NCBI RefSeq assembly: GCF_002019605.1 | Contig: NZ_KV917368.1 | Coordinates: 4,230,519 to 4,294,518, forward strand | Direction of reading: 5' to 3' | Source of the DNA: Alkalihalobacterium alkalinitrilicum | GTDB taxonomy: Bacteria; Bacillota; Bacilli; Bacillales; Bacillaceae_F | DNA length: 64,000 bases | Shown here: positions 1 to 7,926 of the stretch, piece by piece | How positions within the stretch are numbered: the first letter of the stretch is position 1 | Layout: each line of letters starts with the position of its first letter | Position numbers and translations under genes: made by a program | Notes under the pieces: generated by a model | What the model was told of the DNA's origin: nothing | What the model saw: the letters and a program-made list of their open reading frames with translations, nothing else | The model's database searches: none

Positions 1-142
1 TATGAATACGATTTTAGGAACGGTACCGATCAGTGCAGAATATTGGATCATTCCGATTGCGATCGGACTTGTTGTTTTTATCATTGTGGAAATCGAGAAA
101 TGGGTAACGCGAAAAGTGATCGGTTATCGCTCGAAGCGTTGA
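1..142 (+). CDS. C-terminal end of a probable cation-transporting P-type ATPase (partial)
   Basis: Only the last 46 residues are in the window, ending in TGA at 140-142. The visible tail has the sequence LGTVPISAEYW, then one hydrophobic helix of about 15 residues, then a charged end (VEIEKWVTRK). This resembles the last transmembrane segment of P2-type calcium or cation ATPases, which typically finish with a short basic tail. No catalytic domain is visible, so the family is inferred from this helix and tail pattern alone. Another multi-pass membrane protein is possible. Confidence 0.45.
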   Translation, partial: MNTILGTVPISAEYWIIPIAIGLVVFIIVEIEKWVTRKVIGYRSKR

Positions 143-464
143 TTAGGGAACAAACAGGAGTCGCTCTTATGGTGAAGTATTAGTAGAAAAAGTAAGTGGC
201 TAGCATCTGTATTCGCTTGTTCGCCATTACGCTTGCGAATAACATGTGAAGTGGACCCTCGTTTCTTTATTTTGTTAACATGCATGAAATTAGAGGAACG
301 AACGAACTGTATATCACTTATTTGCTTTCGGAAGCGACTTTTTCGAATGAAATTCATGAAATAAAGGAACCTGTGTCCGCCAAGCGCGGCAAATAGATGT
401 TTTTTCTGGCAAAAAGGGCTTCTCTGTCCTCAAAACTGAAGCAAGCCCAATAGCATCTAATAGA
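143..464. other. Gene-poor spacer
   Basis: No convincing gene or RNA is visible between the ATPase tail and the terminator hairpin at 465. A minus-strand open frame of 77 codons (124-357) lacks a ribosome binding site and overlaps the ATPase end, so it is not called. Confidence 0.4.
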
Positions 465-498
465 AAAATGGCTGAGAGCAATAACTCTCAGCCATTTT
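465..498 (-). terminator. Rho-independent terminator of the lipoprotein gene
   Basis: A perfect 14-bp stem (AAAATGGCTGAGAG paired with CTCTCAGCCATTTT, 465-478 and 485-498) has a 6-nt loop and is A/T-rich at both outer ends. It lies just past the stop codon of the minus-strand lipoprotein gene and could also stop transcripts arriving from the ATPase gene on the other strand. Confidence 0.8.
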
Positions 499-542
499 CA
501 ATCCATATAGTATACTGGTAATTCTGCGTAAAGCGCATCCTT

Positions 543-1502
543 TTACTGATCTTCTGTTTCGTCTGCTTCTTCTTCAAGGTCTTCAAAATTAAATTCTTCA
601 AAGTCAAAGTCTTCCATATCTTCCATGTCTTCTAGAAAGTCGAAGTTGAATTCTTCAGCCGTGTCGAATACTTCTTGTGGAATGACGATTTCACCAACGT
701 TGTTAAAGTTCGTCAAAACGCCTGTCATACGTTGCGTTGATTTCATCGTTTCATCTTCAATCGTCATTGACATACTGATTTCCATGTCCATTTTCGTTTG
801 GTAGAACGTGTCTTTATCAATGTAGATCACGTAGTTAAAAGATTCGATTTCCATCATCGATAGTAGTTCATCCATCATGACGCCCGCTTCGTCCATAAAG
901 CCCATCGCTTCTTGCGCCATTGCTTTAAAATTATCGTCTGACCCTTGAACTGTTAAGATATAGTGTGCATCATCGGCAGTTAATTGCGTGTCTTCTGCAA
1001 ATTGTTGGAACATTTTCAGTTGCTCTTCGGCATTCATTTGCATTTGTGATGCATCGAGAATTTCTTGTGAGAATTCTTCAGGGAATTTGATCCATCCCCC
1101 TTGCATTTGATCGTTTACAAACATTCCGTCTTCTGTAAAATAGCTTTCGGTTTCAAGTGATTCCATTTCGGCCATTTCTTCTTCAAGTCCATTGATCGTC
1201 ATTTTTTGATAAAGGCGTAGTGGCTCCATCGTGATGTCTGCAATCATCGTCATATTCATTTCAAAAGCTTCCTCGCCAGGAACTTCAAGTATTTGATCAT
1301 TGTTCATTTCCATTGTATAGCTTTCCAAATCATTCATCGCTTCAATCGATTTTTGGATCACTTCATCAACGGATAAATCTACCGTTCCTACGTTATCGTT
1401 ATCTGCATTATCCACGTTGTCATTGTTAGATGGTTCTCCACCACATGCAGCTAGAACTAAAACAAGTGCTAAGCTAGCCATTAGTGCTTTTATAGCTCTC
1501 AT
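543..1502 (-). CDS. Acidic lipoprotein, DUF6612-like
   Basis: This is a 319-residue secreted lipoprotein. Residues 1-20 form a signal peptide ending in the lipobox LAAC, so the mature protein should start at Cys20 and be anchored to the outer face of the membrane. A short Asn/Asp-rich linker follows, then a domain of alternating beta strands resembling the LppX/LolA-like fold of DUF6612-type Bacillus lipoproteins, and a very acidic C-terminus rich in Asp, Glu and Phe. The start is supported by AAGGGGG eight bases upstream. The acidity fits a protein facing an alkaline medium, but that is inference. The cargo or role is not known. It is monocistronic and ends at the hairpin at 465-498. Confidence 0.75.
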   Translation of the reverse strand: MRAIKALMASLALVLVLAACGGEPSNNDNVDNADNDNVGTVDLSVDEVIQKSIEAMNDLESYTMEMNNDQILEVPGEEAFEMNMTMIADITMEPLRLYQKMTINGLEEEMAEMESLETESYFTEDGMFVNDQMQGGWIKFPEEFSQEILDASQMQMNAEEQLKMFQQFAEDTQLTADDAHYILTVQGSDDNFKAMAQEAMGFMDEAGVMMDELLSMMEIESFNYVIYIDKDTFYQTKMDMEISMSMTIEDETMKSTQRMTGVLTNFNNVGEIVIPQEVFDTAEEFNFDFLEDMEDMEDFDFEEFNFEDLEEEADETEDQ

Positions 1503-2419
1503 AAGTACCCCCTTAATAATAAACGATTTCAGCTTTTAACTTTAGCATAAACTTACTATTTTTAACAGTGGGAAATCTCAGGGTGCAAAAGACCTTATGG
1601 CAGGAAAACCCTTATCTGAATAGAAAAATGGGAAAAATAGATAAATTTTTAAAAAATTGCGGTGTAGTAGAAAATGGGGTTCTGTGCGATGACTGATCCT
1701 AGAAGAAGTTCTTTTGTCTAGTACACCGCTTTGAGGCTATTTACCTAGATCGGAACAACATAAAAGGTACCGAGTCTCGGGAGACGAGTGGTAAATAGTA
1801 TTTCACAGCTCTTTCTAGAGGAAAGGGTGGCTGTGTTAGATATTTGAAGTCGACCTAAGCCCGAAAAAGAGAACAAATTGTCAGGATTTGGTGTATCTTT
1901 ATATTACCAAATAAGGAATTGAATAAACCATTAAGTAATTTTGAAGATATTGTAAATGAAGTGTGACTTTTATTACAGATATATGATTAAATGCGCTGAT
2001 CAAAGAAGGTCTTTTGGTTGATTGTTTCGACATTTGTCATTGTTTTATATGAAAATATGAGGAGGAAGAAGGTAATTGATGCGAAAAGCGATGAAGCGGA
2101 TCTTATACAGTTATAGTTTTTTTTAAAATGGCAAATGGCCATTGCACTTCATTTTATTTTCTCATATACAACAAAAATTGAACCTCCTGAAAGGGGGAAT
2201 CCATATAAACTTAACGGTTGAATGAAACGAATTAGAAAATGGTTCAAAAGAAAAAGTGTATAAATAATCGAATTTCAGAAAGAATAAATATCGAAAATCC
2301 ACAGTTCACTATATTTAACATTTTAATAACATAATTTAGTTAAAGATCTCGATTTAGGGCGGAAATTCATAGGCAAAATTTTCGTCAATATTTGTCGCAA
2401 ACTTTGGTGCGAAACGGGT
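1503..2419. other. Long gene-poor region holding a three-hairpin locus
   Basis: About 900 bases have no substantial open frame. They contain the candidate structured RNA at 1659-1835. At 2079 there is a 15-codon frame behind a strong GAGGAGG, with a lysine/arginine-rich start, that stops after the residues YSYSFF; it is too short to judge. Frames around 1870-1965 read plausibly for about 30 codons and then stop, which may be decayed coding sequence. The 3' part is AT-rich and leads into the csp promoter. Confidence 0.4.
1659..1835 (+). ncRNA. Candidate structured RNA: three consecutive hairpins
   Basis: Three stems follow one another. Stem 1 pairs GCGGTGTA (1659-1666) with TACACCGC (1722-1729). 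Stem 2 pairs CTATTTACC (1737-1745) with GGTAAATAG (1790-1798) and encloses a small GTCT/AGAC hairpin. Stem 3 pairs CACAGC (1804-1809) with GCTGTG (1830-1835) and encloses CTTTC/GAAAG. No U-tract follows the last stem. I do not recognise it as 6S, tmRNA, SRP, RNase P, T-box or a common riboswitch. Strand is assigned by convention only. Confidence 0.3.
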
Positions 2420-2449
2420 TTGACGCCTATATAGAAGTTCTGATATAGT
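2420..2449 (+). promoter_or_regulatory. Sigma-A promoter of the cold-shock gene
   Basis: TTGACG (2420-2425) and TATAGT (2444-2449) are separated by 18 bases. Transcription would start near 2456, giving a leader of about 45 nt before the ATG at 2503. Confidence 0.65.
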
Positions 2450-2502
2450 GAAACTGTGGAATATTTTCACAATGATTTAAATTACGAAGGGAATGTGAAA
2501 AC

Positions 2503-2700
2503 ATGCAAGGAAAAGTAAAATGGTTTAATGCAGAAAAAGGTTTTGGATTTATCGAACGTGAAGATGGTGACGATGTATTCGTACACTTCTCAGCTATCAA
2601 TACTGATGGATTTAAATCTCTTGACGAAGGTCAATCTGTAGAATTCGAAATCGTTGAAGGTGCTCGCGGACCTCAAGCTGCAAACGTAACAAAGCTGTAA
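2503..2700 (+). CDS. Cold-shock protein (CspA/CspB family)
   Basis: This 65-residue single cold-shock domain protein is an RNA chaperone that melts secondary structure in mRNA and binds single-stranded nucleic acid. The RNP1 motif KGFGFI (residues 13-18) and the RNP2 motif VFVHF (26-30) are intact, as is the N-terminal GKVKWFN. Length matches Bacillus CspB/CspC/CspD (65-67 residues). The start follows a GAAGGGAATG ribosome binding region. It has its own promoter and terminator, so it is probably monocistronic. Which B. subtilis paralogue it corresponds to cannot be decided from this window. Confidence 0.95.
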   Translation: MQGKVKWFNAEKGFGFIEREDGDDVFVHFSAINTDGFKSLDEGQSVEFEIVEGARGPQAANVTKL

Positions 2701-2760
2701 TTCACATCCCAGGTTGGAAATGAATTCTTAGCTTTATGCATCATATACAACGAAATGTAC

Positions 2761-2796
2761 AAACCTGTTCCTTTTATTGAGGGACAGGTTTTTTAA
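2761..2796 (+). terminator. Terminator after the cold-shock gene
   Basis: An 11-bp stem (AAACCTGTTCC at 2761-2771 with GGGACAGGTTT at 2781-2791) is followed by a run of T. Confidence 0.85.
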
Positions 2797-2848
2797 TGAA
2801 GATTAATGATTTTAGTAACTATATAAAACATAGGGAAGATCAGATTTT

Positions 2849-2905
2849 TTGACACGATTCTGACATAAATATTATTGTGTTTATGCAGGAGTAAAGAAGG
2901 GGTAT
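2849..2905 (+). promoter_or_regulatory. Probable overlapping sigma-A and sigma-B-type promoters of hpf
   Basis: TTGACA (2849-2854) with TTATTG (2872-2877), 17 bases apart, resembles a sigma-A promoter. Just downstream, GTTTAT (2879-2884) and GGGTAT (2900-2905), 15 bases apart, resemble a general-stress sigma-B promoter. In B. subtilis the orthologue yvyD is stress-induced through sigma-B and sigma-H, which agrees with this layout. Activity is inferred. Confidence 0.5.
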
Positions 2906-2944
2906 ATAGAATATATTAGTACATAGGAAAGGAGGAGTTTCACT

Positions 2945-3493
2945 ATGAACTTTAACATTCGTGGCGAAAACCTAGAAATAACTCCAGCTTTAAGAAGTTA
3001 TGTAGAAAAGAAGGTAAGCAAAGTTGAAAAATATTTTGATTCAACCCCTCTATCTGAGGTACATGTAAGATTGCAGGTAATGAATAATGAAAACATTATT
3101 GAGGTTACAATCCCAATGCCGCAATTATTACTTCGTGCTGAGGAGAAACATGAAGATATGTATGCGGGGATTGACCTTGTTGTTGAAAAGCTAGAACGTC
3201 AAATCCGTAAGCATAAAACAAAAGTTAATCGCAAATTCCGCCAAGATGGCACGCTGAAATATATGTTTAAAAACGATATTGAGCCGTTAACTGAAGAGGG
3301 TATTGAAAGTGAAGACATTGATATCGTACGTACAAAGCGCTTCACGTTTAAACCAATGGATGCAGAAGAAGCAGTATTGCAAATGGACATGCTTGGCCAC
3401 AGCTTCTTTGTATTCAATAATGCGGTAAACGGTGAGACAAACGTCGTGTACCGTCGTAAAGACGGTCGCTACGGCCTAATTGAGCCAGAGTGA
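2945..3493 (+). CDS. hpf: Ribosome hibernation promoting factor, long form (HPF/YvyD)
   Basis: This 182-residue long-form hibernation factor dimerises 70S ribosomes into inactive 100S particles in stationary phase and stress. The N-terminal half (about residues 1-100) is the S30AE/RaiA ribosome-binding domain starting MNFNIRGENLEITPALR. A linker follows, and the C-terminal domain (about 125-182) is the dimerisation domain unique to long HPF. Length equals the family norm of 180-190. AGGAAAGGAGG precedes the start. Its position directly before secA is the conserved Bacillus arrangement, here interrupted by an insertion sequence. Confidence 0.95.
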   Translation: MNFNIRGENLEITPALRSYVEKKVSKVEKYFDSTPLSEVHVRLQVMNNENIIEVTIPMPQLLLRAEEKHEDMYAGIDLVVEKLERQIRKHKTKVNRKFRQDGTLKYMFKNDIEPLTEEGIESEDIDIVRTKRFTFKPMDAEEAVLQMDMLGHSFFVFNNAVNGETNVVYRRKDGRYGLIEPE

Positions 3494-3532
3494 TTTTTTA
3501 AGAAAGAGTACAGCCTAATTCGACGGGTGGTT

Positions 3533-3550
3533 ACCCCCAAATGTTAGAGT
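3533..3550. repeat. Left terminal inverted repeat of the IS3-family element
   Basis: ACCCCCAAATGTTAGAGT matches the right-end repeat at 17 of 18 positions in inverted orientation. Confidence 0.8.
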
Positions 3551-3555
3551 TTTTA

Positions 3556-4368
3556 TTATGCAGCTGATTGGTTGGAGTGAGTTCGGTATTCAACTGGACT
3601 CATCCCAGCCAATTTTTCTTTTGATCGTTCATGGTTATACCAGTAGATATATTCTTCAATTCGTCTTTTTAATTCTTCATAGCTTACCAATTCTTCCCCA
3701 TAATACATTTCTTGCTTTAAAATCCCAAAGAAGTTCTCCATCGAAGCGTTGTCTGCGCAGGTTGCTTTACGTGACATGCTTTGAAAAATTTTGTTTTCTT
3801 TTAACACCTTTACCCATTTGTTGTGCTGATAATGCCAGCCTTGATCGGAATGGATGGTGGTTCGATAGGTTGCATGACTTTTTATTACTTCTATAGTTTC
3901 TTTTAAAGGTTCCATGACAAGATCTAACGTTGGACGTTTCTTGATTCCATACGCAGTAATTTCTCCATTATAAAGGTCAAGAATTGGATTTAAATATAAC
4001 TTATCATCGCCAAGACACTTGAATTCTGTAATGTCGGTTACTAACTTTTGAAGAGGAATAGGTGTACTAAAACGGCGTGATAATCGATTCTTCGCTACGT
4101 TTCCAACGTTCCCCTTATAGGAATTGTATTTACGCGATTTCCGCATAAATTTCACACATTTTAATCCCAATTCTCGCATGATGCGATACACTTTTTTATG
4201 GTTGATGGAATGACCTAATTTCTTTAATTCATTAGTGATTCGTTTATAACCATAACGTTCATTAAACTTTTTAAATAGATCTGTAATGATTTCTTTTAAG
4301 TTTGCGTCCGAATCTTCTTTGCCAGAATTTTTCACTTGGTAATGGTAAGTTGCTTCTGGGATGCCCAC
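3556..4368 (-). CDS. IS3-family transposase OrfB (DDE integrase domain)
   Basis: The 270-residue open part encodes the catalytic half of the transposase. An N-terminal HTH_21-type region is followed by an rve integrase core. The catalytic triad is visible as D in KLVTDITEF, D in TIHSDQGWHY and E in NASMENFFGILKQE, with the expected spacing. The protein is normally made by -1 frameshifting from orfA. Reading that frame upstream from this ATG is open without stops back to the slippage site at 4476-4482, so the ATG at 4368 is probably not the natural start. The reading frame is complete. Confidence 0.9.
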   Translation of the reverse strand: MGIPEATYHYQVKNSGKEDSDANLKEIITDLFKKFNERYGYKRITNELKKLGHSINHKKVYRIMRELGLKCVKFMRKSRKYNSYKGNVGNVAKNRLSRRFSTPIPLQKLVTDITEFKCLGDDKLYLNPILDLYNGEITAYGIKKRPTLDLVMEPLKETIEVIKSHATYRTTIHSDQGWHYQHNKWVKVLKENKIFQSMSRKATCADNASMENFFGILKQEMYYGEELVSYEELKRRIEEYIYWYNHERSKEKLAGMSPVEYRTHSNQSAA

Positions 4369-4385
4369 GACAAGGAGAACATCTT

Positions 4386-4946
4386 TTAATCGGAACCCTT
4401 CTTCTTTGAGTTCGAATGCGACCTTTGCTTGTGCTTTTCGTGGAAGGCACTCGGATTTTCCCGAAAAGCTCTCAACTTTTTTAAGTATGCTACTTCTAGC
4501 CTTAGTAATTCATTCTCTCGTTCTAATTCTTCTTCACGCGTCAGTTTTTTATTTTCGTTTTTCTTTTTGTTTGGTTTTTTAGACATAGAAGGTCGCCCCT
4601 TTGACTTTAGGTTCAGGCCTTCTATTCCTTGTTCATTAAATGTTTTCATCCAGCGGTGAATTAATGAAGGATTGTTCAATCTAAATTGATCAGCAGTTTC
4701 CTGATAAGAAGCACCTGTCTCTAGCATAAATTGTATCGTATCTAATTTAAATTGAATAGAATAAGCTTCCTTCACCTTTTTTCGCTTTAATCCCTCAATT
4801 CCTTGGGTCTTAAAGGCTCTTACCCAATCTTGTAATGGTGTTTGAGAGGGCATATTGTATTTTTTCGCCAATAATTTATATCCAAGATCTCCATGTAAAT
4901 ACTCAGTAACAAGCTTTATTTTAAATTCCTCACTATATTTAGCCAT
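4386..4946 (-). CDS. IS3-family transposase OrfA (HTH protein)
   Basis: This 186-residue DNA-binding half of the IS150-like transposase has two helix-turn-helix repeats (about residues 1-55 and 60-110, each ending in a W-x-K/R-x-F-x-x-Q-G-I-E-G-L pattern) and a C-terminal leucine-rich coiled coil (about 135-160) for multimerisation. The A AAA AAG slippage site falls in the coiled-coil end, in the orfA frame. The start lies 8 bases after GGGGGTG, which is itself part of a 15-bp hairpin (see 4953-4991). Confidence 0.9.
   Translation of the reverse strand: MAKYSEEFKIKLVTEYLHGDLGYKLLAKKYNMPSQTPLQDWVRAFKTQGIEGLKRKKVKEAYSIQFKLDTIQFMLETGASYQETADQFRLNNPSLIHRWMKTFNEQGIEGLNLKSKGRPSMSKKPNKKKNENKKLTREEELERENELLRLEVAYLKKLRAFRENPSAFHEKHKQRSHSNSKKKGSD
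4476..4482 (-). promoter_or_regulatory. Programmed -1 frameshift site of the IS3 element
   Basis: On the minus strand the bases read A AAA AAG in the orfA frame (codons TTA AAA AAG). A -1 slip here enters the orfB frame with no stop codon before the orfB ATG, producing the OrfAB fusion transposase. Confidence 0.8.
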
Positions 4947-4952
4947 AAAAAC

Positions 4953-4991
4953 ACCCCCAAAAGTTAGTTTTCTACTCTAACTTTTGGGGGT
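4953..4991 (-). promoter_or_regulatory. Leader hairpin covering the orfA ribosome binding site
   Basis: A perfect 15-bp inverted repeat (4953-4967 and 4977-4991) includes the GGGGGTG that precedes orfA and part of the terminal repeat. A transcript entering from outside would fold and hide the ribosome binding site, whereas one starting inside the repeat would not. Confidence 0.55.
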
Positions 4992-5299
4992 CGGTACCAC
5001 GCTGTACTCTTTTTTGCGTCAACCGATAGGAGAAAGTTAGACAAAACGATTGGGAAAAGGTCATTTAAGGTGTCGATTTCCCGAGAAATTATTCCCCTTC
5101 ATCTTTGATTTTGTCGGAAAAGAAATAAAGGGTTTCTTTTTGAAGAAATCGAAGTAATAAAAACCATGCCAAAAGTGTGTTGCCTTGTAACGAAAGGCCC
5201 AAACTGCTAAAATTGAACTTAAGTGTGTAGAGTTGGTCGATAGGGTACTACAATCCTTCGCCATTCGTTGAATTGAGGGAAGAGAGGACGAGAATTACT

Positions 5300-7822
5300 A
5301 TGATGGGATTATTAAAAAAAGTAATTGGTGATCCGAGTCAACGACAATTGAAAAAATACGAAAAAATCGTTGATGCGATTGAAGCGTTAGCTGATGATAC
5401 AAAAAAATTATCAGATGATGGGTTGCGTGCAAAAACCGAAGAATTTAAAAATCGTTACAATAACGGTGAAAAATTAGATAAACTGTTGCCAGAAGCGTAT
5501 GCGGTTGTGCGTGAAGCATCTGAGCGTGTGTTAAAGATGCGTCCGTTTCGCGTTCAGCTTTTAGGTGCCATTGTTTTACACAACGGAAATATTGCCGAAA
5601 TGAAAACGGGGGAAGGGAAAACACTCGTTGGAACATTACCTGTCTATTTAAATGCACTGACTGGTAAAGGCGTTCACGTTGTTACGGTTAATGAGTATTT
5701 AGCACGTCGTGACTGCGAGATTATGAAAGAGCTCTATGAATTTTTAGGGTTAACCGTTGGCTTAAATGTAGGTGGTCTTACAAAAGAAGAAAAGCAAGAA
5801 GCGTATGCTGCTGATATTACATATGGAACAAATAATGAGTACGGTTTTGACTATTTACGAGATAATATGGTGCTATATAAAAACCAAATGGTACAGCGCC
5901 CGCTTCATTTTGCGGTAATTGATGAGGTTGACTCGATTTTAGTTGATGAAGCGAGAACACCTCTCATTATTTCGGGTTCGGTTGAGCGGTCAACGAATCT
6001 TTATATTCAAGCAAATGCATTTGTGCGTACTCTTCGTAAAGAGGATGACTATACATTAGATGAAAAAACGAAGTCTGTTCTTTTAACGGAAGAAGGGGTA
6101 AATAAAGCTGAAAAAGGCTTTAACATCGACAACCTCTTTGATCAAAAATATGTCTCACTCAACCATCATATTAATCAGGCGTTAAAAGCGCATGTCGTGA
6201 TGCATCGTGATACGGATTATGTCGTTGAAGATGGTGAAATCGTCATCGTCGACCAATTTACGGGTCGTCTCATGAAAGGTCGTCGCTATAGTGATGGGCT
6301 TCATCAAGCGATTGAGGCCAAAGAAGGAATGGAAATTCAACGCGAAAGTATGACACTCGCATCGATTACCTTCCAAAACTATTTCCGTCGTTATCAAAAG
6401 CTAGCAGGGATGACGGGTACTGCGAAAACGGAAGAAGAAGAGTTCCAGCAAGTATATGGAATGGATGTTATGAGTATCCCAACGAATAAGCCGATTGCCA
6501 GGGATGATCGTCCTGATTTAATTTATAAAACGATGCCTGCGAAGTTCAATGCAGTTGTTAATCAAATTGAAGAACTTCATAAAAAAGGCCAACCAGTGCT
6601 AGTCGGTACGGTCAGCGTTGAAACTTCTGAGTTGGTTGCTAATCTTTTAAAGAAAAAACGTGTACCTCATCATGTATTAAATGCGAAAAACCATTTCAGT
6701 GAGGCAGAAATTATTGAAAATGCAGGCCAACGTGGAGCAGTTACGATTGCGACAAACATGGCAGGGCGTGGTACGGACATTAAACTTGGCGATGGTGTAA
6801 AAGAGTTAGGTGGTTTATTTGTTCTCGGGACTGAGCGCCATGAATCGCGTCGTATCGATAACCAGCTACGTGGACGTTCAGGTCGTCAAGGGGACCCGGG
6901 TTCATCTCAATTTTATTTATCAATGGAAGATGAATTAATGCGTCGCTTCGGTTCAGATAATATGAAAGCGATGATGGACCGACTCGGTTTAGAAGAAGAT
7001 CAGCCGATTGAAAGTAAGCTCGTCAGTCGTGCGGTTGAACAAGCGCAAAAACGTGTGGAAGGCAACAACTTCGATGCGCGTAAACAAATTTTACAATATG
7101 ATGATGTGATGCGTGAGCAACGTGAAATCATTTATAAACAACGGATGGAAGTACTCGAGTCAGATAACCTTCGCGCGATCGTGGAGAAGATGATCGAGTC
7201 TACTGTTAACCGTCATGTGGCGCTTCATACACCAGAAACCGAAGTGCCTGAGGATTGGGACATCGCAGCGGTGGAAAATTTCGTGAAAACGATGTTGTTA
7301 CCAGAAGGCGTCATTACGGAAAAAGAGTTAAAAGGGCTAGATTCTGAAGAAATGGTAGAGCTTATTTTAGAAAAAGTAAAAGCTGCTTATGATGAAAAAG
7401 AATCACAGTTCACCAGCGAGCATATGCGTGAGTTTGAAAAAGTTATCATGCTTCGCTCCGTCGACCGTAAGTGGATGAACCACATCGACCAAATGGATCA
7501 ACTCCGCCAAGGAATTCATTTGCGTGCGTACGGTCAAAACGATCCGCTTCGTGAATACAAGTTTGAAGGGTTTGAAATGTTTGAGCAGATGGTCGCTTCA
7601 ATTGAAGATGAAGTGTCGATGTATATTATGAAAGCTCAAGTTGAGCAAAATCTAGAGCGTAAAGAAGTTGCAGAAGGTAAAGCGGTTCACATGAGTGCGG
7701 CGGCTGGTGAAGGTAAGGAAAAGAAAAAAATCCCAGTTCGTAATAACAATACAGTCGGACGAAATGATGCGTGCCCGTGCGGTAGCGGGAAGAAATATAA
7801 GCAATGCTGCGGTAGTTTATAA
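5300..7822 (+). CDS. secA: Preprotein translocase ATPase SecA
   Basis: SecA is the ATP-driven motor that pushes unfolded preproteins through SecYEG. With the start at the ATG ATG pair (5300/5303) it is about 840 residues, the normal Bacillus length. Walker A GEGKT lies at about residues 104-108, the DEVD Walker B near 217-220, followed by the preprotein cross-linking domain, the second RecA-like domain with GRGTD and [11 protein letters not shown], the helical scaffold, and a C-terminal zinc-binding [13 protein letters not shown] for SecB/ribosome contact. An upstream TTG at 5273 is in frame but family alignment favours [10 protein letters not shown] as the N-terminus. It is followed by prfB as in other bacilli. 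Confidence 0.97.
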   Translation: MMGLLKKVIGDPSQRQLKKYEKIVDAIEALADDTKKLSDDGLRAKTEEFKNRYNNGEKLDKLLPEAYAVVREASERVLKMRPFRVQLLGAIVLHNGNIAEMKTGEGKTLVGTLPVYLNALTGKGVHVVTVNEYLARRDCEIMKELYEFLGLTVGLNVGGLTKEEKQEAYAADITYGTNNEYGFDYLRDNMVLYKNQMVQRPLHFAVIDEVDSILVDEARTPLIISGSVERSTNLYIQANAFVRTLRKEDDYTLDEKTKSVLLTEEGVNKAEKGFNIDNLFDQKYVSLNHHINQALKAHVVMHRDTDYVVEDGEIVIVDQFTGRLMKGRRYSDGLHQAIEAKEGMEIQRESMTLASITFQNYFRRYQKLAGMTGTAKTEEEEFQQVYGMDVMSIPTNKPIARDDRPDLIYKTMPAKFNAVVNQIEELHKKGQPVLVGTVSVETSELVANLLKKKRVPHHVLNAKNHFSEAEIIENAGQRGAVTIATNMAGRGTDIKLGDGVKELGGLFVLGTERHESRRIDNQLRGRSGRQGDPGSSQFYLSMEDELMRRFGSDNMKAMMDRLGLEEDQPIESKLVSRAVEQAQKRVEGNNFDARKQILQYDDVMREQREIIYKQRMEVLESDNLRAIVEKMIESTVNRHVALHTPETEVPEDWDIAAVENFVKTMLLPEGVITEKELKGLDSEEMVELILEKVKAAYDEKESQFTSEHMREFEKVIMLRSVDRKWMNHIDQMDQLRQGIHLRAYGQNDPLREYKFEGFEMFEQMVASIEDEVSMYIMKAQVEQNLERKEVAEGKAVHMSAAAGEGKEKKKIPVRNNNTVGRNDACPCGSGKKYKQCCGSL

Positions 7823-7829
7823 TAAGCGG

Positions 7830-7860
7830 AGCAGATGCGTAGAGGCATCTGCTTCTTTGC
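7830..7860 (+). terminator. Weak terminator-like hairpin after secA
   Basis: AGCAGATGC (7830-7838) pairs with GCATCTGCT (7845-7853). The following TCTTTGC is only partly T-rich, so some readthrough into prfB is likely. Confidence 0.5.
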
Positions 7861-7926
7861 ACTCAATTTTTTTTTGCAATTGACATATATTAAAAAGGGT
7901 CGAAATACTTAATGAGGTGAAGGTAG

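Larger units (their letters stand above)
3528..4999 (-). mobile_element. IS3-family (IS150-like) insertion sequence, apparently intact
   Basis: The element is about 1.47 kb with 18-bp terminal inverted repeats matching at 17 of 18 positions (3533-3550 and 4974-4991), possibly extended to outer TGG/CCA ends. It carries orfA and orfB on the minus strand with a standard A6G slippage site, so it looks functional. The exact outer boundary and target duplication could not be fixed by eye: no clean 3-4-bp direct repeat is obvious. Confidence 0.85.
3505..5015 (+). terminator. hpf terminator apparently split by the insertion sequence
   Basis: AGAGTACAGC (3505-3514), 11 bases after the hpf stop, is the exact complement of GCTGTACTCT (5001-5010), which is followed by TTTTT. 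The two arms flank the insertion sequence at 3528-4999. Joined, they would make a 10-bp stem with a loop of roughly a dozen bases and a T-tail, that is, a normal terminator for hpf. Confidence 0.55.

Noticed and set aside
124-357. 77-codon minus-strand frame
   Set aside because: No ribosome binding site, overlap with the ATPase gene end, and no recognisable motif.
1659-1835. 6S RNA, tmRNA, SRP RNA or RNase P RNA
   Set aside because: Hallmark sequences of these RNAs are absent and the layout of three separate hairpins does not match their folds.
5061-5264. 67-codon minus-strand frame before secA
   Set aside because: AT-rich chance frame in the secA leader without a ribosome binding site.
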